A stretch of DNA of 64,000 nucleotides from Streptomyces zingiberis. GTDB taxonomy: Bacteria > Actinomycetota > Actinomycetes > Streptomycetales > Streptomycetaceae. Of this stretch, positions 45,360 to 57,608 are shown piece after piece. The position numbers and the translations under genes are program-made. The first letter of the stretch is position 1. Each line of letters begins with the position of its first letter. The notes under the pieces are model-generated. The model saw nothing but the letters and a program-made list of their open reading frames with translations, ran no database searches and was not told the origin of the DNA. The stretch is from positions 62,001-126,000 of the forward strand of contig NZ_JAATEN010000005.1 of NCBI RefSeq assembly GCF_012034935.1, read 5' to 3'.

Positions 45360-45903
45360 GCCCTCACCCCTCCGACGTCCACGGCGCACCGGCTGCCCCA
45401 CCCCGGTTCCGCCGGTGCGCGGCCCCGGACCCCGCCGGTCCCGCCGCACCGGGATCCCGGAGTCCTCCGGCGGCCGTGCCCGGCCCCCGGCCCCGGCCGG
45501 TCCCGTTCCCGACCTGGCGGGGAGCGCGGCCGGGGCGGGCCCGGGGGCGCGTGGCGGACGTCACATTCGCCCGGCGAACACCACCCACGGACCGCCCCCG
45601 GGCTCCGCGACCGCCCCGGAGGACGCCCCGGACCCAGCTCCGCCCGGGACCGGCCCGCCGCTCCCTCGCCTCCACTTTCGAAGCCGTGCCGGGTCGGCCG
45701 GCCGCACTTCCGTATGCGCCGGGCGGCGTCCGCTTCCGCATCGAAGACGGCCGCCGGCAGACCCGGCTCCCGCCCCGCCGCCCGCCGCCCGCGCGGGCGT
45801 TCCGCGGGAGGCACCGGGCGGTGGGCCGGGGCCGTCCGGGCGGCGGACCCGCGTGGCGGAAAACACCGAGCGGCCCCCCGCGGGCCGCCGTATCGTGGCG
45901 AAC

Positions 45904-47115
45904 ATGCAGGTGATCCAGTCAACGAAGCTCGCAAACGTCTGCTACGAGATCCGGGGACCGGTTCTGGAGGAGGCGATGCGGCTGGAGGCGGCAGGGCACC
46001 GCATCCTCAAGCTCAACACGGGCAACCCGGCGCCGTTCGGTTTCGAGTGCCCCCCGGAGATCCTCGAGGACATGCTCCGCACGCTGGGCACCGCCCACGG
46101 GTACGGAGACGCGAAGGGGCTGCTCACCGCCCGCCGCGCGGTCATGCAGCACTACCAGACCCAGGGCATCGAGCTGGACGTCGAGGACGTCTACCTCGGC
46201 AACGGCGCCTCCGAGCTGATCCAGATGTCGATGCAGGCGCTCCTCGACGACGGGGACGAGGTGCTGGTCCCCGCCCCCGACTATCCGCTGTGGACGGCCG
46301 CGGTGTCCCTCTCCGGCGGGACGGCCGTGCACTACCGCTGCGACGAGCAGGCCGACTGGATGCCCGATCTCGCCGACATCGAGCGCAAGATCACCGACCG
46401 CACCAAGGCGATCGTCGTCATCAACCCGAACAACCCCACCGGCGCGGTCTACGACGACGAGCTGGTCCGCGGCATCACGGAGATCGCCCGCCGCCACCAT
46501 CTGATCGTCTGCTCCGACGAGATCTACGACAAGATCCTCTACGACGGCGCCACCCACACCCCCACCGCCGCGATCGCCCCGGACCTGCTGGTCCTCACCT
46601 TCAACGGCCTCTCCAAGTCCTACCGGGTCGCGGGTTTCCGCAGCGGCTGGCTGGCGGTCTGCGGCCCCAAGGAACACGCCTCCAGCTACATGGAGGGGCT
46701 GACGATCCTCGCCAACATGCGGCTGTGCGCCAATGTGCCGGCCCAGCACGCGGTGGCGGTGGCCCTCGGCGGGCGGCAGTCGATCAAGGAACTGGTGCTC
46801 CCGGGCGGGCGGCTGCTGGAACAGCGGGACACGGCGTACGAACTGCTGACCCAGATCCCGGGCGTGACCTGCGTGAAGCCCAAGGGGGCGCTGTACGCCT
46901 TCCCCCGCCTCGACCCCAAGGTCTACAAGATCAAGGACGACCGGCAGATGGTGCTGGACCTGCTCCGCGCCGAGAAGATCATGATCGTGCAGGGGACGGG
47001 CTTCAACTGGCCCGAACCCGACCACTTCCGTCTGGTGACCCTGCCGCACAAGGAGGATCTGGCGGACGCGGTCCACCGGATCGGCCAGTTCCTCGACGGC
47101 TACAGCCAGTACTGA
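45904..47115 (+). CDS. class I aminotransferase, alanine aminotransferase (AlaA-like)
   Basis: A 403-residue fold-type-I PLP aminotransferase. Visible are LNTGNPAPFGFECP near the start, a HGYGDAKGL segment, the AIVVINPNNPTGAVYDD motif, a CSDEIYDKI stretch, the PLP Lys in NGLSKSYRVAGFRSGW, and the terminal FRLVTLPHKEDL (Arg binding the carboxylate). Length and motifs match the AlaA-type alanine-pyruvate aminotransferase found in Streptomyces. It joins amino-acid and pyruvate pools, as PEPCK nearby does for oxaloacetate. No strong ribosome binding site precedes the ATG. Confidence 0.9.
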   Translation: MQVIQSTKLANVCYEIRGPVLEEAMRLEAAGHRILKLNTGNPAPFGFECPPEILEDMLRTLGTAHGYGDAKGLLTARRAVMQHYQTQGIELDVEDVYLGNGASELIQMSMQALLDDGDEVLVPAPDYPLWTAAVSLSGGTAVHYRCDEQADWMPDLADIERKITDRTKAIVVINPNNPTGAVYDDELVRGITEIARRHHLIVCSDEIYDKILYDGATHTPTAAIAPDLLVLTFNGLSKSYRVAGFRSGWLAVCGPKEHASSYMEGLTILANMRLCANVPAQHAVAVALGGRQSIKELVLPGGRLLEQRDTAYELLTQIPGVTCVKPKGALYAFPRLDPKVYKIKDDRQMVLDLLRAEKIMIVQGTGFNWPEPDHFRLVTLPHKEDLADAVHRIGQFLDGYSQY

Positions 47116-47173
47116 CCGCACCGGCCCCGGCGGTGGGCCCGGCCGTCCGGGCCGCACCGTCGCGCCGTTCCCC

Positions 47174-47220
47174 GGGAAGGGCCTCCGTTCCCGCCATACC
47201 GGCGGGCGGAGGCCCTTCCC
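47174..47220. terminator. terminator after the aminotransferase gene
   Basis: A 14-bp stem (47174-47187 with 47207-47220) with an inner CCCGCC/GGCGGG stem, starting 59 bases past the stop. The rest of the spacer to 47459 carries a TAGGAT hexamer at 47428-47433 that could be the -10 box of the next gene. Confidence 0.85.
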
Positions 47221-47459
47221 GCGTCCGAGCACCTTCTTCCGGCGGCGCGGGGCGGGCTTCCGGTGCGGGGTTCTCCCGGCCGGCGGAGGACCGGGAGCAG
47301 CGGGTCCGCGCCCTCCGCGGGCCCACCGCCGCCCCACCGGTGAACCCCGGCCCCACCGGCACCACGCCCCCGCGAAGAGCCGGGAACTCCGCATGCGAAC
47401 GGAGTCAACTTTAGACAGGTTCCAAGGTAGGATGGCCGCCTCATCCGAGGAGGCCCACC

Positions 47460-47894
47460 ATGTACGAACCGATCCGCTCCAAGTCGGTCCACGCCATGGG
47501 AGAGCCGACGTCGCTGCCCCGCCGGACCCGCAGGGAGGAGCTGGACATCCAGCTCGCCGGACACCTGGCCACGCTGCTCGCCGTCACCGACGAGCTGCGC
47601 ACCCTCGTGCCGGACGACTCCCTGGACCGGGCCGCCGAGCGGCTGGCCGAGCGGATCGCCGCACTGCGCGGTTCCCGCCCGGCCCGCGCCGCCGTCGTAC
47701 CCGTATCCGGCGAGCCGGACGCCGACCGCCTCACGGCGCTGCACCGGCGGGCGCACATGCTCGCCGGGCGGGCGCTGGTGGTGGCCGCGTCCCGGGCGGA
47801 CACGGGCGCCGCGATCCTCTCCGCCGAGCGTATGGACGCGCACGCCGCCGCTCTCGGTGGCGCCGATTCCGCCCTCTCGGGGGCGGGCCGCTGA
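47460..47894 (+). CDS. small conserved actinomycete protein of unknown function
   Basis: A 144-residue soluble, mainly helical protein (MYEPIRSKSVHAMGE, then EELDIQLAGHLATLLAVTDE and a C-terminal ALHRRAHMLAGRALVVAASRADT helix). I recall similar short proteins in Streptomyces genomes but no function for them. GAGGAGG precedes the ATG. A possible -10 box (TAGGAT) lies 27 bases upstream. It stands between two terminators and is therefore a separate transcription unit. Confidence 0.7.
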   Translation: MYEPIRSKSVHAMGEPTSLPRRTRREELDIQLAGHLATLLAVTDELRTLVPDDSLDRAAERLAERIAALRGSRPARAAVVPVSGEPDADRLTALHRRAHMLAGRALVVAASRADTGAAILSAERMDAHAAALGGADSALSGAGR

Positions 47895-48060
47895 CGCGCC
47901 GGGGCCGCGCGGCCCGGCGACAGGGCCCGCGACCCCGGCGCCCCTCCCCGAACCCGAGACCCGGCGGGCCGGGGAGCCCCGGTACGTACCCGGGTCCACG
48001 GAGCCGGGACCACCGAGCCGGGGCCCGGCAGGACCGATCCGGCAGAGCCGCCGGGCCCGG

Positions 48061-48123
48061 CAGGACCGGCAGGCCCGGCAGGCCCGGCAGGCCCGGCAGG
48101 CCCGGCAGGACCGGCAGGACCCC
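48061..48123. repeat. 9-bp minisatellite in spacer before pckG
   Basis: Seven consecutive 9-bp units, CAGGCCCGG with CAGGACCGG variants, in the spacer between the small conserved gene and the convergent pckG. Every frame across it gives collagen-like or Pro/Leu/Gly repeats, which marks it as non-coding. Confidence 0.9.
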
Positions 48124-48147
48124 CCGGAATCGGCGGAACGGGCACGA

Positions 48148-48193
48148 AAACCGGTGGCCGGGTGCGGTACGTGCCGCACCCGGCCACCGGTTT
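48148..48193. terminator. strong 20-bp stem terminator
   Basis: Positions 48148-48167 pair perfectly with 48174-48193 around a six-base loop. On the plus strand it ends in TTT. It lies between convergent genes (small conserved protein and pckG). Confidence 0.88.
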
Positions 48194-48284
48194 CGCCCAG
48201 GAGGCGGGGGAACGCGGAGGGGAGTCACCGCGTCCGTCCCTCCGGCGCGCGGGAGCCGACCACCCGCGCGCGGGACCCGGACGC

Positions 48285-48309
48285 GCCGCCGGCCGTGAGG
48301 GCCGGCGGC
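48285..48309. terminator. hairpin directly after pckG
   Basis: A 10-bp stem, GCCGCCGGCC with GGCCGGCGGC, around a five-base loop, 14 bases beyond the pckG stop on the minus strand. Probably the pckG terminator, backed by the larger hairpin further on. Confidence 0.7.
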
Positions 48310-48322
48310 CGCGACCGCCGGA

Positions 48323-50179
48323 TCAGCCCAGCCGCTCCACGAGCGCCCGGTACTCCTCCCACATCTCCTTCGGCGTGTGCTCGCCGAAGGTCTCCAGGTG
48401 CTCCGGGATCAGCGACGCCTCGTGGCGCCAGGTCTCCCGGTCCACGCCGAGCAGGAACTCCAGCTCCTCCTCGGAGAGGTCGAGCCCCTCGGTGTCCAGG
48501 GCGCCCTTGGCCGGCACGATGCCGATGGGCGTCTCGGTACCCTCGCCGCGCCCCTCCAGGCGCTCGACGATCCACTTGAGCACCCGGCTGTTCTCACCGA
48601 AGCCCGGCCACACGAAACGGCCGTCGGCGTCCTTGCGGAACCAGTTGACGTAGTAGATCCTCGGCAGCTTCCCCGGGTCGGCCCGCTGACCGGTCCGCAC
48701 CCAGTGGCCCATGTAGTCGCCCATGTTGTAGCCGCAGAACGGCAGCATGGCGAACGGGTCGCGGCGCAGCTCCCCGACCTTGCCCTCGGCGGCGGCCGTC
48801 TTCTCGGAGGCGACGTTGGCGCCGAGGAAGACCCCGTGCTGCCAGTCGAAGGACTCGGTGACCAGCGGGACGGCGGAGGCCCGGCGCCCGCCGAAGAGGA
48901 TCGCCGAGATCGGCACGCCCGCCGGGTCCTCCCACTCGGGCGCGATGGTCGGGCACTGCCCGGCCGGGACGGTGAAGCGGGCGTTGGGGTGGGCCGCCGG
49001 GGTCCCGGAGGCCGGGGTCCAGTCGTTGCCCTTCCAGTCCGTCAGGTGCGCCGGGGGCTCCTCGGTCATGCCCTCCCACCAGACGTCACCGTCGTCGGTG
49101 AGCGCCACGTTGGTGAAGACGGAGTTGCCCCAGAGGGTCTTCATGGCGTTGGCGTTGGTGTGCTCGCCCGTGCCCGGGGCGACGCCGAAGAAGCCGGCCT
49201 CCGGGTTGATCGCGTAGAGCCGGCCGTCCTCGCCGAAGCGCATCCAGGCGATGTCGTCGCCGATGGTCTCCACGGTCCAGCCGGGGAGGGTGGGCTCCAG
49301 CATGGCGAGGTTGGTCTTGCCGCACGCGGAGGGGAAGGCCGCGGCCACGTAACGGGACTCGCCGCGCGGCGGGGTGAGCTTGAGCACCAGCATGTGCTCG
49401 GCGAGCCAGCCCTCGTCCCGGGCCATCACCGAGGCGATGCGCAGCGCGTAGCACTTCTTGCCGAGCAGGGCGTTGCCGCCGTACCCCGAGCCGTAGGACC
49501 AGATCTCGCGGGTCTCGGGGAAGTGCGAGATGTACTTGGTGGAGTTGCAGGGCCAGGGCACGTCCTGTTCACCCTCGGCCAGGGGGGCGCCCAGGGTGTG
49601 CACGGCCTTGACGAAGAAGCCGTCGGAGCCGAGCTCGTCGAGGACGGGCCGCCCCATCCGGGTCATGGTGCGCATGGCGACGGCGACATACGCGGAGTCG
49701 GTGATCTCGACCCCGATCGCGGAGAGCGGCGAGCCGAGGGGGCCCATGCAGAAGGGCACCACGTACATCGTCCGGCCGCGCATGGAGCCGCGGAAGACAC
49801 CGTTCTCACCGGTGAAGATCTCCCGCATCTCGGCGGGGGCCTTCCAGTGGTTGGTGGGGCCCGCGTCCTCCTCCTTCTCCGAGCAGATGAAGGTGCGGTC
49901 CTCGACGCGCGCCACGTCGCTCGGGTCGGAGGCCGCGTGGTACGAGCGGGGCCGCTTGACCGGGTCGAGCCTGGTGAAGGTCCCCTTGGCGACCAGTTCC
50001 TCGCACAGCCGCTCGTACTCCGCCTCGGAGCCGTCGCACCAGACCACCCGGTCCGGCTGGGTGAGGGCGGCGATCTCGCCGACCCAGGTCACCAGCTCCC
50101 GGTGGCCGGTGGGGGGTGGGGTGGCCACGGGGGTACCGGGGCCGCCCCCGGGAGACACAGCGCTGAGCGCCACGATCAC
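48323..50179 (-). CDS. pckG: phosphoenolpyruvate carboxykinase (GTP)
   Basis: A 618-residue GTP-dependent PEPCK catalysing oxaloacetate to phosphoenolpyruvate. Signatures are the early [39 protein letters not shown], the P-loop [13 protein letters not shown] with the reactive Cys, [11 protein letters not shown] (metal site), and [11 protein letters not shown] (guanine side). Length matches actinobacterial enzymes. GTG at 50179 or 50173 may start it; the N-terminal 24 residues are variable in the family. It is the entry point of gluconeogenesis and anaplerotic control. Monocistronic. Confidence 0.95.
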   Translation of the reverse strand: MIVALSAVSPGGGPGTPVATPPPTGHRELVTWVGEIAALTQPDRVVWCDGSEAEYERLCEELVAKGTFTRLDPVKRPRSYHAASDPSDVARVEDRTFICSEKEEDAGPTNHWKAPAEMREIFTGENGVFRGSMRGRTMYVVPFCMGPLGSPLSAIGVEITDSAYVAVAMRTMTRMGRPVLDELGSDGFFVKAVHTLGAPLAEGEQDVPWPCNSTKYISHFPETREIWSYGSGYGGNALLGKKCYALRIASVMARDEGWLAEHMLVLKLTPPRGESRYVAAAFPSACGKTNLAMLEPTLPGWTVETIGDDIAWMRFGEDGRLYAINPEAGFFGVAPGTGEHTNANAMKTLWGNSVFTNVALTDDGDVWWEGMTEEPPAHLTDWKGNDWTPASGTPAAHPNARFTVPAGQCPTIAPEWEDPAGVPISAILFGGRRASAVPLVTESFDWQHGVFLGANVASEKTAAAEGKVGELRRDPFAMLPFCGYNMGDYMGHWVRTGQRADPGKLPRIYYVNWFRKDADGRFVWPGFGENSRVLKWIVERLEGRGEGTETPIGIVPAKGALDTEGLDLSEEELEFLLGVDRETWRHEASLIPEHLETFGEHTPKEMWEEYRALVERLG

Positions 50180-50511
50180 TCCGTTCCGCCGGAACCGCGC
50201 CGCTCCGGCGTCAGATAGCGAGGGTCACGACGGGCATCCCTGTCCCTGATGCCCGTCGGCGCACGCCACGCCCGGTGCGGGCGCCGCGTGCGGGTGTTGC
50301 CCCGTGGGGGCCGCGACCCGGATGCCGCACTCCTGCTCATCCATGCTCATCCGGTGTCGACCGCACTCATTTGAGTGTCCGCTTCTCCAGCTCATCTGTC
50401 CAGAGGGCCTCCCATGTGAGCATGAACACGCGCCGTTCCCCGCCGATCACCCCTGATCACCCCTGATGTCCCTCCAGTTCTCCCCGAAGGACCACCGTCG
50501 GCGGCAAGAAC

Positions 50512-50532
50512 CTACGCATGCGTAGCTAGCAT
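50512..50532. promoter_or_regulatory. 14-bp palindrome beside a -10 box, likely leaderless promoter
   Basis: CTACGCATGCGTAG (50512-50525) is a perfect palindrome. One base later TAGCAT (50527-50532) fits a -10 box. Six bases after that the hemolysin-III gene starts at 50539, so its mRNA may be leaderless. The palindrome would cover the -10/-35 spacer and is a good operator candidate. The rest of the spacer 50180-50538 holds no gene. Confidence 0.5.
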
Positions 50533-50538
50533 TGGCCT

Positions 50539-51285
50539 ATGACTGCCGCATCCGATGCCTCCCGCGAGGCCGTCCGTGCCGAGGACCCCGAGCACCCCGC
50601 ACACCCCGGGAACGCGCCCACCGAGGGCCCCGGCGTGGTCCCGCTCGACCTCCACCGGCCGGTCAAACCGCGGTTGCGGGGCTGGCTGCACGCGGGCATG
50701 TTCCCCGCGGTGCTGGTCTCCGGGATCTTCCTCACCGCGCTGGCCGACACCACCGAGGGACGGGTCGCCTGCGCCGTCTACACACTGAGCGCCTGCCTGC
50801 TCTTCGGCGTCAGCGCGCTGTACCACCGCGGCAACTGGGGGCCGCGCGCCACAGCCGTGCTGCGCCGGCTCGACCACGCGAACATCTTCCTGATCATCGC
50901 GGGCACCTACACCCCGCTGACGATCCTGCTGCTCCCCGACGGCACCCGCGAGGCACTGCTCTGGGCGGTCTGGGGCGCCGCCATCGCCGGAATCGCCTTC
51001 CGGGTGCTGTGGGTCGGCGCGCCGCGCTGGCTCTACACGCCCTGCTACATCGCGATGGGCTGGGCGGCGGTCTTCTTCCTGCCGGACTTCATGCGGGCGG
51101 GCGGGGTCGCGGTCCTCGTCCTGGTGATCGCCGGCGGGCTGCTCTACAGCGCGGGCGGGGTCATCTACGCGCTGAAACGGCCCAACCCCTCACCGCGGTT
51201 CTTCGGCTTCCACGAGGTGTTCCACTCGTTCACGCTGGCGGCCTTCGTCACGCACTACGTGTCGATCCTGCTGATCGCGCTCTGA
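50539..51285 (+). CDS. hemolysin III / TrhA-family membrane protein
   Basis: A 248-residue protein with seven predicted helices after a 50-residue hydrophilic N-terminus. The family histidines are seen in GVSALYHRGNW, RLDHANIFL and FHEVFHSFTLAAFVTHY, which coordinate metal in the related PAQR receptors. TrhA-type proteins are linked to membrane energetics and homeostasis; haemolysis is doubtful. No ribosome binding site is present and a -10-like box sits six bases before the ATG, which suggests leaderless expression. A palindrome just upstream points to specific regulation. Confidence 0.85.
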   Translation: MTAASDASREAVRAEDPEHPAHPGNAPTEGPGVVPLDLHRPVKPRLRGWLHAGMFPAVLVSGIFLTALADTTEGRVACAVYTLSACLLFGVSALYHRGNWGPRATAVLRRLDHANIFLIIAGTYTPLTILLLPDGTREALLWAVWGAAIAGIAFRVLWVGAPRWLYTPCYIAMGWAAVFFLPDFMRAGGVAVLVLVIAGGLLYSAGGVIYALKRPNPSPRFFGFHEVFHSFTLAAFVTHYVSILLIAL

Positions 51286-51414
51286 TCGACCGCGCTCCGG
51301 TCGCGCTCCGATCCCGGTCACCGCCCGGCCCGTCCGCCTTCCGACCGGGCCGGCGGCCGGTCGGGACCGGGCCCGGGAGCGTCGGGGCGCCGTGCGCGCC
51401 GGGGCCCGGCCCCC

Positions 51415-51477
<63 letters not shown>

Positions 51478-51588
51478 AAGTGTGTCCGGCCCGCCTGGCC
51501 TCACGGCAGACCGGACGCCCCGAACCTCCGTGTCCCGAACCGCCGCCTCCCGGGTCGCCGGGAGGCGCCGGCCCCGTACCCCGGGCGC

Positions 51589-53700
<2,112 letters not shown>

Positions 53701-53870
53701 ACCCACCATCGTTGCATGATCCCGGCCGGCGGATCCGGCACCGTCACGCGGCCGGCCCGGGGTGGCGCCGGTGGCACGCCGTGGCCGCTCCGCCGGCCTC
53801 CCCGCGGCGAGGTGCCGTGACGTGGCGCCGGACCGCTCGGGGAGACGGCGGAGGGCGGGAATCATCGCGC

Positions 53871-53890
53871 TGACTTGAACGTTCAAGTCA
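53871..53890. promoter_or_regulatory. 20-bp perfect palindrome containing TTGA-N4-TCAA
   Basis: TGACTTGAAC followed by its exact reverse complement GTTCAAGTCA; the core is TTGAACGTTCAA. It lies 37 bases before the MoaF-like gene, the first of a likely moaF-like/snoaL-like/marR unit. It is probably the operator of that MarR protein (inference). The same core spacing recurs at 57342-57357 and 58378-58421. Confidence 0.75.
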
Positions 53891-53927
53891 ATGCCGGATT
53901 TCCCGGCACCGGAAGGGAAGGAACGCC

Positions 53928-54239
53928 ATGACCACGCAGTTGGTCGGCAGGAGCTTCAGGTTCGACCTGGGGCCGCTGAAGGTGAGGTTCACCTTCGACT
54001 CGCCGTCGCAGGGCAGCTTCGTCGTGGAGGAGGGCGGGGGACTCGCCCCGGACGGCCACGCCGAGACCGTCACGCTCGACCTGAAGAAGATCCGCGACGG
54101 TGTCTACCTGAACTCCTGGACCGAGGCCGGCGGCGCCACCGTCACGCACGTGGAGGACTTCGCCAACGCGACGCTCTACTCCAACGTCACCGTCGACGGC
54201 CACCTGTACCACCTCGCCGGAACCATCACGGAGGCATGA
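53928..54239 (+). CDS. MoaF-like small beta-barrel protein
   Basis: A 103-residue protein made of alternating strands ([58 protein letters not shown]). The pattern fits MoaF-related lipocalin-like domains, which have no proven enzymatic role. A very good GGAAGGGAAGG element precedes the ATG. The downstream SnoaL-like gene begins almost directly at its stop, and both lie behind a palindromic operator. Confidence 0.6.
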   Translation: MTTQLVGRSFRFDLGPLKVRFTFDSPSQGSFVVEEGGGLAPDGHAETVTLDLKKIRDGVYLNSWTEAGGATVTHVEDFANATLYSNVTVDGHLYHLAGTITEA

Positions 54240-54241
54240 CC

Positions 54242-54637
54242 ATGACCGGCAGTACCGTCACCGAAGACGGCCAGGCACAGCGGAACACCGAGATCGTGGT
54301 CACCGCGATGCGTGAGCTCTTCGTCGAGAAGGACCTCACCGCGCTGGACCGCTACTGGGCCGAACCGTACGTGCAGCACAGCCCCCAGATGCCCGACGGC
54401 CTCGGCACGCTGCGCGCCGCCGTACCCGGCCTGCGGGGATTCTCCTGGGAGCCGCAACGCACCGCGGCCCAGGGCGATCTGGTGTTCACCCACAGCATCG
54501 TCCACGGCTGGGCCCCCGGCCCCGTGGTGATCGTCGACATCTTCCGCCTGGAGAACGGCCGCATCGTCGAGCACTGGGACGTCGTACAGGAGCTCACCCC
54601 GCCCGGATCGACCGCCAGCGGCAACCCGATGGTCTGA
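54242..54637 (+). CDS. SnoaL-like (NTF2 superfamily) protein
   Basis: A 131-residue cone-shaped alpha+beta-barrel protein. TAMRELFVEKDLTALDRYWAEPYVQHSP, the terminal FRLENGRIVEHWDVVQE, and the pair of histidines in QHSPQMPDG are typical of the SnoaL-like predicted ester cyclase/NTF2 group. Such proteins bind small aromatic or hydrophobic ligands. The ATG at 54242 has GGAGG seven bases upstream; an ATG six bases earlier would overlap the preceding stop. Cotranscribed with the MoaF-like gene and probably with marR. Confidence 0.8.
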   Translation: MTGSTVTEDGQAQRNTEIVVTAMRELFVEKDLTALDRYWAEPYVQHSPQMPDGLGTLRAAVPGLRGFSWEPQRTAAQGDLVFTHSIVHGWAPGPVVIVDIFRLENGRIVEHWDVVQELTPPGSTASGNPMV

Positions 54638-54706
54638 CGTTACGGGCGCGTGGGAGGGGCGGGGCGACCGCTCCGCCCCTCCCACCGGGGGCGAGAGGAT
54701 GAGAGG

Positions 54707-55264
54707 GTGACGCCACCACCGAACACCGGGCGCGGCATCCGCGCACGAACCGGCCCCGACGACGGCCCCGGCCGGGCCGCCGTATGGCACGACCTGATTC
54801 TCGCAACGCACCTTCTCGAGACCGCCCTCGAACGGCAGACCCAACGTGACGGCGGGATCTCACACGGCCACTTCAAACTTCTCGTGCTCCTCAGCGCCGC
54901 CGAGGACCGGACCCTTGGGCTCAAGAGCCTCGCCGACGTCCTCCGCTTCTCGCAGAGCCGCGTCAGCCACGCCCTCGCCGCTCTCGAACGCCAAGGGCTC
55001 GTCACGCGCCGCCCCGTGGCGGGCGGGCGCCGCGCGTCCGAGGCGACACTGACCCGCGAGGGACAGCTCCTCGTCAGCCGCGTGCTCCGCTCCCAGCGCC
55101 GCGAGATCCGCGACCCGCTCTTCGACGGACTCGGCGAGACCGCGACCGCCGCGCTCGGCGACGCCGGTGCGCGCATCGTCAGTTTTCTCGACGGCGATCG
55201 AACGGCTGCGCCCCAGCGGGCGGACGACGGACGCGGGACCGCCCCGGCGACGGACGGTCCCTGA
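54707..55264 (+). CDS. MarR-family regulator 1
   Basis: A 185-residue winged-helix regulator. HGHFKLLVLLSAAEDRTLGLKS, LRFSQSRVSHALAALERQGLVTRR (recognition helix) and RASEATLTREG (wing) define the MarR core. The N-terminal 30 and C-terminal 25 residues are polar tails. The GTG start follows GAGAGG. It is 69 bases downstream of the SnoaL-like gene on the same strand, so the unit probably includes its own repressor acting at the 53871-53890 palindrome (inference). Confidence 0.85.
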   Translation: MTPPPNTGRGIRARTGPDDGPGRAAVWHDLILATHLLETALERQTQRDGGISHGHFKLLVLLSAAEDRTLGLKSLADVLRFSQSRVSHALAALERQGLVTRRPVAGGRRASEATLTREGQLLVSRVLRSQRREIRDPLFDGLGETATAALGDAGARIVSFLDGDRTAAPQRADDGRGTAPATDGP

Positions 55265-55446
55265 ACCGCCCCGGCCCGGGCCCGGTCCCGCCCGGCGGTC
55301 CCGAACTGCGCGACGTTCTGCGCGCCCATGCCCTGAAGGAAGGGAAGCTCCTTCCTCCGGGACGGGGTGGCAGGCGGACCCCGTCGCGGCCGGCGGCCGC
55401 GGCGGAGCCTCATCGGCGGGGTGAATCCCCTCGCGGTCGCGGACGG

Positions 55447-56361
<915 letters not shown>

Positions 56362-56523
56362 TCACATTCCCGGTGTTTCCTGTGTGGCCGCCGGTGAACC
56401 GGCATAAATGGCACATATCCGCCACTGGCCGCACGGAGGCCGGGCCTTCGGAAACCACCGCCGCACGGATTCCCGTCCGGCGGCTCCGCCCCACGCGCGT
56501 GCGGGCCCGTGGGGCCCGGTGGG

Positions 56524-56955
56524 TCACTCCGCCGGCGTCCGGCCGCAAGGTCCGGCGTGGTCGCAGTACGGCTGCCGGCGGCTCTGCCCGCAGCCGCACA
56601 GCACGGCCCTGGTCTCGGCGCGCGGGCCGTCCGCCGTGTCCACGCTCAGCTCACCGCGCACGGTCAGCTGCCCGGCGGGGCCGCGCGTGATCCGCGTGGG
56701 CCGGTCCGGGGTCTCCGCCGGGCCGTCCACGCGTTCGTGGCGCAGCGCGCCCGAGGGGCAGCGTTCCACCACCTCGACGAGGCGCTCGGCCTCGGCGCCG
56801 TCCGGCCGTATCCACGGGCGTTCGCCCAGGTCGAAGACGCCCGGGAGGCCGTTGACACATTCAGCGGCATGCAGGCACCGCCCGGCCTCGAACGTCACCG
56901 TGACGGACCGGCCCGTGTACGTCTTCTTCCCGCTCTTCGCGGTTCCGCTGCTCAT
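56524..56955 (-). CDS. Fer4_19 iron-sulfur protein with unusual C-terminal CDGSH-like motif
   Basis: A 143-residue protein. The N-terminal divergent 4Fe-4S domain of the YjdI type (about 15-75) has RCLHAAECVNGLPGVF and VERCPSGAL. The C-terminal CDGSH-like segment reads LCGCGQSRRQPYCDHAG, that is CxCx2Sx3PxCD followed directly by His. Canonical proteins have CDGSH; here Gly-Ser is missing and the His ligand position is shifted by two. Whether a 2Fe-2S cluster forms is unclear. It lies 31 bases after a short GNAT gene, matching the E. coli yjdJ-yjdI pairing. Confidence 0.85.
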   Translation of the reverse strand: MSSGTAKSGKKTYTGRSVTVTFEAGRCLHAAECVNGLPGVFDLGERPWIRPDGAEAERLVEVVERCPSGALRHERVDGPAETPDRPTRITRGPAGQLTVRGELSVDTADGPRAETRAVLCGCGQSRRQPYCDHAGPCGRTPAE

Positions 56956-56986
56956 AAGGGCCTCTCGCCGCCGTCCTGTCCGGTGT

Positions 56987-57295
56987 TCAGTCGCTGACCT
57001 TGCTGCGGGACTGGTACAGCAGGTCCTGGTACTCGGGGTGCCGGGCGATCCATCCCGCGAAGAACGGGCAGGTGGCCAGCACGCGAAGGTTCGCGGTGCG
57101 CGCCTCGTCGAGGGCGGTGCGGGCCAGCGCCGATCCGACCCCCCGGCCCTCGTGCTCCGGCCCGACCTCGGTGTGCACGAACGCGATGAGTTCCGGCGTC
57201 CGGATGTACTGCGCGAAGCCCGCGACGCCGGACTCCCCCTCGATTCGGGCCTCGTACCGCTTGGCCTCGGGAACGTCCTTCACTTCCACTGCCAC
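56987..57295 (-). CDS. short GNAT acetyltransferase, YjdJ-like
   Basis: A 102-residue minimal GNAT domain. GVAGFAQYIRTPELIAFVHTEV and VGPEHEGRGVGSALARTAL (acetyl-CoA binding R/Q-x-x-G-x-G/A) are followed by CPFFAGWIARHPEYQDLL. This short form is the YjdJ type often adjacent to Fer4_19 proteins. The GTG start was chosen because GGAGGAAAC precedes it. A 16-bp palindrome lies 47 bases upstream and is likely its operator. Substrate unknown. Confidence 0.87.
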   Translation of the reverse strand: MAVEVKDVPEAKRYEARIEGESGVAGFAQYIRTPELIAFVHTEVGPEHEGRGVGSALARTALDEARTANLRVLATCPFFAGWIARHPEYQDLLYQSRSKVSD

Positions 57296-57341
57296 GTTTC
57301 CTCCGTGCGCTCTCCGCGTGGGCATCCACGCCGGACCATCC

Positions 57342-57357
57342 AGTTGATGCATCAACT
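57342..57357. promoter_or_regulatory. 16-bp palindrome containing TTGA-N4-TCAA
   Basis: AGTTGATG followed by CATCAACT, perfect over 16 bases, with core TTGATGCATCAA. It lies upstream of the GNAT/iron-sulfur operon. The architecture is the same as the dyads before the MoaF-like gene and the isochorismatase-type gene. Confidence 0.7.
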
Positions 57358-57462
57358 TACCTCACGCGCCAGTCATTCCCGTCCGCGCGCCACGAGGCCC
57401 CCGCGGGAGGCCGGCGGCGAGGCCCGGGGGGAGCACCCGCGGGAGGCCGGCCCGGCCGGGGC

Positions 57463-57507
57463 GCACCCACGGGGCCCGGGGCAGGACCCCGGTCCCCGTG
57501 GGTGCGG
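57463..57507. terminator. terminator after the isochorismatase-type gene
   Basis: A 13-bp stem (57463-57475 with 57495-57507) with an inner CCGGGG/CCCCGG stem. It lies about 100 bases beyond the stop of the minus-strand hydrolase gene and before the promoter of the GNAT operon. The spacer 57296-57608 otherwise holds only the operator. Confidence 0.75.
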
Positions 57508-57608
57508 GGCGGGTCACCGGCCCTCGGCGGCCCGCCCCGGAAGAACCCCGGCCGGCCACCCCCACCCGGAGGCCTGGGCTTCCGCGCAGGAGGGGGCCGG
57601 CGCCGCCG

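Noticed and set aside
48377..50218. long open frame antisense to pckG
   Set aside because: Shadow frame produced by strong GC bias opposite a highly conserved enzyme; composition is His/Gly/Asp-rich and lacks any domain. The same applies to the long antisense frames opposite the ABC permease, phoH, cpaF and DUF255 genes.
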